From an uncultured Saprospiraceae bacterium (GTDB lineage Bacteria > Bacteroidota > Bacteroidia > Chitinophagales > Saprospiraceae): a DNA stretch of 7,081 nt. Below, one piece after another: positions 4,410-7,081 of the stretch. The position numbers and the translations under genes were made by a program. The stretch covers positions 1 through 7,081 of the forward strand of contig CAKZLT010000416.1 in the NCBI GenBank assembly GCA_937127195.1. Reading direction: 5' to 3'. The notes beneath the pieces were generated by a model. That model saw only the letters and a program-made list of their open reading frames with translations. It was not told where the DNA came from and did not search any database. Position 1 is the first letter of the stretch. Each line of letters begins with the position of its first letter.

Positions 4410-5345
4410 TTATTTCTTAGCAGGAACTTCTTCCATTTTGCTACTAATCTGGTTAGAAGCAACCAATGAAGTAGTCAAAGTAGTCAACATATCTGCTGCT
4501 GCCGAAGGAGTGTTTGGCATTAAGATTAAGTTCGAGTTTACATTTTCACTCATTCCTTGAAGCGTATCATAATGTTGTGTAATTACAATTAAAGCAGAAG
4601 CTTCTTGTGGGTTGATACCCGCTTGATTCAATACCTGAACTGAATCTTCCAAACCTTTTGCAATTTCACGACGCTGGTCTGCGATACCTTGACCAGACAA
4701 ACGCTTACTTTCTGCATCCGCTTTTGCTTTTGCTACAATTCTAATGCGTTCTGCTTCACCATCATATTCAGCAGCGATTTTTTCACGCTCAGCCGCGTTA
4801 ATACGATTCATTGCATTTTTAACGGCTTGATCAGGGTCAATATCAGTCACTAACGCCTTCACAATACCATAACCATATTCACGCATTGCTTCCTCCAATT
4901 CTCTACGAATAGCAATTGCAACATCATCTTTTCTTAAAAATACATCATCCAATTTCATTTTTGGAACTTCCGCACGGATAGTATCAAAAACGTAAGAGGT
5001 AATTTGGTCATGAGGATTATCTAATTTATAAAATGCATCATAAATCGCTTCTTTCAAAACATAAAATTGAACGGATACTTTTAATTTTACAAATACATCA
5101 TCACGCGTTTTAGTTTCTACTAATACATCCAACTGTTGGATTTTTAAACTTACACGTCCCGAAATTTTATCAATTACAGGAATTTTGAACTGAAGTCCTG
5201 CATGACGAACACTATGAAATTTACCCAATCGCTCAACTAATGCTGCTGACTGTTGCTTGACTGTAAATAAGCCTGTTATCAAAAGAAAAAAGGCTAAACC
5301 TATAAATACTATACCACCATTGCTCACTAATTCTCCTATATCCAT
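4410..5345 (-). CDS. SPFH/Band 7 membrane protein of the HIR (hypersensitive-induced reaction) type
   Basis: The 311-residue protein has an N-terminal membrane anchor (about residues 11-28, IVFIGLAFFLLITGLFTV). An SPFH/Band 7 domain follows (~29-190): the ALVERLGKFHSV strand, then QQLDVLVETKTRDDVFVKL at 70-88, AFYKLDNPHDQITSYVFD at 104-121 and RAEVPKMKLDDVF at 124-136. Ala/Glu-rich helices likely to form a coiled coil (~180-215, INAAEREKIAAEY, KADAESKRLSGQG) lead into a C-terminal oligomerisation region. The conserved blocks are closer to plant HIR proteins and bacterial relatives than to HflK/HflC. These proteins form large membrane rings or cages and organise microdomains; a specific client is unknown. 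No NfeD-type partner gene is adjacent in this window. It ends at a shared terminator and is divergent from hscA. Confidence 0.88.
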   Translation of the reverse strand: MDIGELVSNGGIVFIGLAFFLLITGLFTVKQQSAALVERLGKFHSVRHAGLQFKIPVIDKISGRVSLKIQQLDVLVETKTRDDVFVKLKVSVQFYVLKEAIYDAFYKLDNPHDQITSYVFDTIRAEVPKMKLDDVFLRKDDVAIAIRRELEEAMREYGYGIVKALVTDIDPDQAVKNAMNRINAAEREKIAAEYDGEAERIRIVAKAKADAESKRLSGQGIADQRREIAKGLEDSVQVLNQAGINPQEASALIVITQHYDTLQGMSENVNSNLILMPNTPSAAADMLTTLTTSLVASNQISSKMEEVPAKK

Positions 5346-5428
5346 TCTTTTTAGTTTTGGTTCTTTGGCGTTTTAAAACCAAAGAATGTAAGTTTTGAGA
5401 TAACCTTTTAGAAAAAATAAAAAAAGCT

Positions 5429-5441
5429 TGTAAAATTTACA
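5429..5441. promoter_or_regulatory. Palindrome, possible operator
   Basis: TGTAAA-A-TTTACA is a perfect 13-base palindrome, extended to CTTGTAAA/TTTACAGG if one G-T pair is allowed. It lies between two divergent genes, about 85 bases before the SPFH ATG and about 145 bases before the hscA -7 box. This is typical of an operator, but the cognate regulator is unknown. Confidence 0.3.
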
Positions 5442-5584
5442 GGAAGTATTTTTTTAATTTTTTTTCTAAAATAGTTTTAAGATTGTTTCAATACCTTAAA
5501 TGTATAGGATTATTTCTTTTTTTACGAAAAAATAGCACTAACATTTAAAAATACTCGACAAAACATCTCTAAGCGTTTTATTGT

Positions 5585-5592
5585 TACCTTTG
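5585..5592 (+). promoter_or_regulatory. hscA promoter, -7 box
   Basis: TACCTTTG is an exact match to the TAnnTTTG -7 element of Bacteroidota promoters. The -33 TTG at the expected ~19-base distance is missing. Transcription should begin at about 5597-5599, giving a leader of about 75 bases before the hscA ATG at 5674. Confidence 0.65.
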
Positions 5593-5597
5593 CATTC

Positions 5598-5635
5598 CTT
5601 AGTACCGTCGAATTGATTCGACGAAGAAGTCTAAG
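5598..5635 (+). other. Stem-loop in the hscA 5' leader
   Basis: CGTCGAA (5606-5612) and TTCGACG (5617-5623) form a perfect 7-bp stem with a TTGA loop. An outer CTTAG (5598-5602) / CTAAG (5631-5635) pair closes it across an internal loop. The structure begins almost exactly at the predicted transcription start, so it would form the 5' end of the mRNA. The 38 bases from its end to the ATG are A/T-rich and unstructured. Confidence 0.5.
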
Positions 5636-5673
5636 TATCAAAATAAAAAATAGAAAGTCGATATTATATTATT

Positions 5674-7081
5674 ATGGCAAAATTTGCAATCAACTTAAAG
5701 AAAGGAACAATCGCTAAGGACAGCGATGTAATAGTGGGCATTGATTTGGGGACAACCAATAGTTTGGTCGCTTATATCAAAGATGGCGAATCGGTCGCAG
5801 TCAAAGACGAAAATGGCAAAAATACTTTAGTGCCTTCAGTGGTGCATTTTAAAGCAGATGGAAGCACGTTAGTAGGAGAGGAGGCGAAGCAAAAATTGGT
5901 CACTGAACCAGAAAATACGATTTATTCGGTGAAGCGATTGATGGGGAAATCTTTCAATGACGTAGAATCAGTAGAGCAGTATTTTGGTTATAAAATTATC
6001 AATGAGGATGAGGATAAACTAGTCAAAGTTCGCGTCGGAGATAAATTTTATACACCAATCGAATTATCTTCTTTTATATTAGAATCGCTCAAAAAGCGCA
6101 TTGAAAAAGTATTAGACGCGACGGTTCGCAAGGCTGTGATTACTGTGCCTGCTTATTTTAATGATGCGCAACGTCAAGCAACGCGCGACGCAGGCAAACT
6201 AGCTGGTCTCGATGTATTACGAATTGTCAATGAACCAACGGCGGCAAGTTTGGCGTATGGAATCGGCTTGAAAGCTGATGAAACAAAGACAATTGCTGTT
6301 TATGACCTCGGAGGCGGAACGTTTGATATTTCCATTTTACAAATAGATAATGGCATTTTTGAAGTGCTTTCGACCAACGGAGATACTTTTCTGGGTGGCG
6401 ATGATTTTGATAGAGCGATTATAGATTATTGGGTAGATACTTATAATATAGATAAGGAACTGTTATCTACGGATAAGAATTTTTCTCAAAAAGTGCGATT
6501 ATTAGCCGAAGAAGCTAAAAAAGTATTGTCATCAACAGATACTTTTAAAAGTGAAATCAACGGTTTAAATATTGAGATAACACTCGAAAAGTTCAATGAA
6601 TTAGTACAACCATTAGTCAATAGAACGATTAAGGCTTGTAAAAATGCTTTGAAAGATGCCGAAATCAATGTGCCAGAGATTGATAGCGTTGTAATGGTTG
6701 GCGGTTCTACGCGCATTCCTTTGGTTAAATCTTCTGTTGCTACTTTTTTTGGAAAAGAGGTCAACGACTCGCTTAATCCTGATGAAGTAGTGGCAAAAGG
6801 GGCAGCTATTCAAGCAGATGTATTGGCTGGTAATAATAAAAATTTACTATTAATAGATATTACGCCGCTTTCGTTAGGCATCGAAACGGTTGGTGGATTG
6901 ATGGATACGATTATTCCTCGAAATTCGAAAGTACCCAATCGTTCGGCTCGTCAATACACGACTTCGGTTGATGGTCAGACGAAGTTGAAAGTTGCGGTTT
7001 TTCAGGGAGAAAGAGATTTAGTAACTCACAATCGAAAGTTAGGTGAATTTATTTTGACGGGAATTCCGCCGATGCCAATGG
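5674..7081 (+). CDS. hscA: Fe-S cluster assembly Hsp70 chaperone HscA (3' end beyond window)
   Basis: The first 469 residues of an Hsp70 are present; about 150 residues of the substrate-binding domain lie past the window. The ATPase domain has IVGIDLGTTNS (20-30), ITVPAYFNDAQRQ (156-168), NEPTAASLAYG (186-196), YDLGGGTFDIS (210-220) and VMVGGST (340-346). The linker LLLIDITPLSLG (391-402) follows. Several positions favour HscA over DnaK: NSLVAY rather than NSCVAV, VKRLMGKS, LGGDDFD rather than LGGEDFD, AIQADVLAGN, and GIPPMPM near the end. HscA, with HscB, binds the scaffold IscU and drives Fe-S cluster transfer using ATP. A ~19-residue N-terminal extension precedes the phosphate loop, as in other HscA proteins. 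The ATG at 5674 is preceded by an A/T-rich leader and a clear -7 box. Confidence 0.9.
   Translation, partial: MAKFAINLKKGTIAKDSDVIVGIDLGTTNSLVAYIKDGESVAVKDENGKNTLVPSVVHFKADGSTLVGEEAKQKLVTEPENTIYSVKRLMGKSFNDVESVEQYFGYKIINEDEDKLVKVRVGDKFYTPIELSSFILESLKKRIEKVLDATVRKAVITVPAYFNDAQRQATRDAGKLAGLDVLRIVNEPTAASLAYGIGLKADETKTIAVYDLGGGTFDISILQIDNGIFEVLSTNGDTFLGGDDFDRAIIDYWVDTYNIDKELLSTDKNFSQKVRLLAEEAKKVLSSTDTFKSEINGLNIEITLEKFNELVQPLVNRTIKACKNALKDAEINVPEIDSVVMVGGSTRIPLVKSSVATFFGKEVNDSLNPDEVVAKGAAIQADVLAGNNKNLLLIDITPLSLGIETVGGLMDTIIPRNSKVPNRSARQYTTSVDGQTKLKVAVFQGERDLVTHNRKLGEFILTGIPPMPM

Larger units (their letters stand above)
5346..5673. promoter_or_regulatory. Divergent promoter region of the SPFH gene and hscA
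   Basis: No protein gene is visible in these 328 bases. From left to right they hold an inverted repeat TTCTTTGG/CCAAAGAA in the SPFH leader (5361-5368 with 5379-5386) and a palindrome TGTAAAATTTACA (5429-5441) amid A/T tracts. Further right come a Bacteroidota -7 box for hscA (5585-5592) and a structured hscA leader (5598-5635). I could not find an exact TAnnTTTG box for the SPFH gene on the minus strand. Confidence 0.5.

Noticed and set aside
4366..4560. 64-codon open frame on the plus strand
   Set aside because: It begins in the terminator and runs antisense to the end of the SPFH gene.
6486..6813. Two overlapping minus-strand open frames
   Set aside because: Both are antisense shadows within the well-supported hscA coding sequence.
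5674..7081. Annotation of the Hsp70 as DnaK
   Set aside because: NSLVAY, VKRLMGKS, LGGDDFD, AIQADVLAGN and the N-terminal extension all agree with HscA and differ from DnaK.
1..7081. A defence island, mobile element, CRISPR array or new multi-gene system
   Set aside because: All complete genes belong to known housekeeping, envelope or repair families. There are no transposase, integrase, terminal repeats, direct-repeat arrays or toxin-antitoxin signatures.

Overview
The protein genes look like chromosome of a low-GC member of the Bacteroidota. Two TAnnTTTG boxes of the type used by the Bacteroidota housekeeping sigma factor lie upstream of genes (hscA on +, the PAP2 gene on -). Start codons are preceded by A-rich stretches instead of Shine-Dalgarno sites, and the proteins resemble Bacteroidota versions. 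A closer placement (for example Saprospiria, where Isc-type chaperones occur) is only a guess. The first ~65 bases do not fit: on the minus strand they are the 5' end of a 16S rRNA gene of gammaproteobacterial type, so the left edge may be chimeric or a contig-end artefact.

Layout. 1-65 is the 16S 5' end (-) and 66 to ~190 is its leader, with two hairpins. Three minus-strand genes follow: a DUF697/SHOCT membrane protein (217-1050), a rhomboid serine protease (1188-1844, GTG start) and an exported PAP2 phosphatase (1963-2712). Terminator or promoter signals between them suggest mostly separate transcription units. The 318-base gap 2713-3030 carries the PAP2 promoter and a strong minus-strand terminator that follows no recognisable gene. 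Two plus-strand genes come next: free methionine-R-sulfoxide reductase (3031-3525) and a predicted lipoprotein MsrB (3664-4176). A hairpin-rich intergenic region ends in a bidirectional terminator, which also serves the convergent SPFH/HIR-type membrane protein (4410-5345, -). A 328-base divergent promoter region leads to hscA (5674 onward, +), cut by the window end.

How the genes work together. fRMsr and MsrB reduce the same R stereoisomer of methionine sulfoxide, one on free methionine in the cytosol and the other on protein, probably outside the inner membrane, so they form a plausible oxidative-repair pair. HscA is the Hsp70 of Isc-type iron-sulfur cluster assembly, and further isc genes could lie just beyond the right edge. 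The rhomboid, PAP2, DUF697 and SPFH genes are all membrane or envelope functions but show no obvious common pathway. I found no mobile element, CRISPR array, tRNA, or convincing new multi-gene system. The most interesting leftovers are the discordant 16S end, the orphan terminator, and several structured non-coding stretches.
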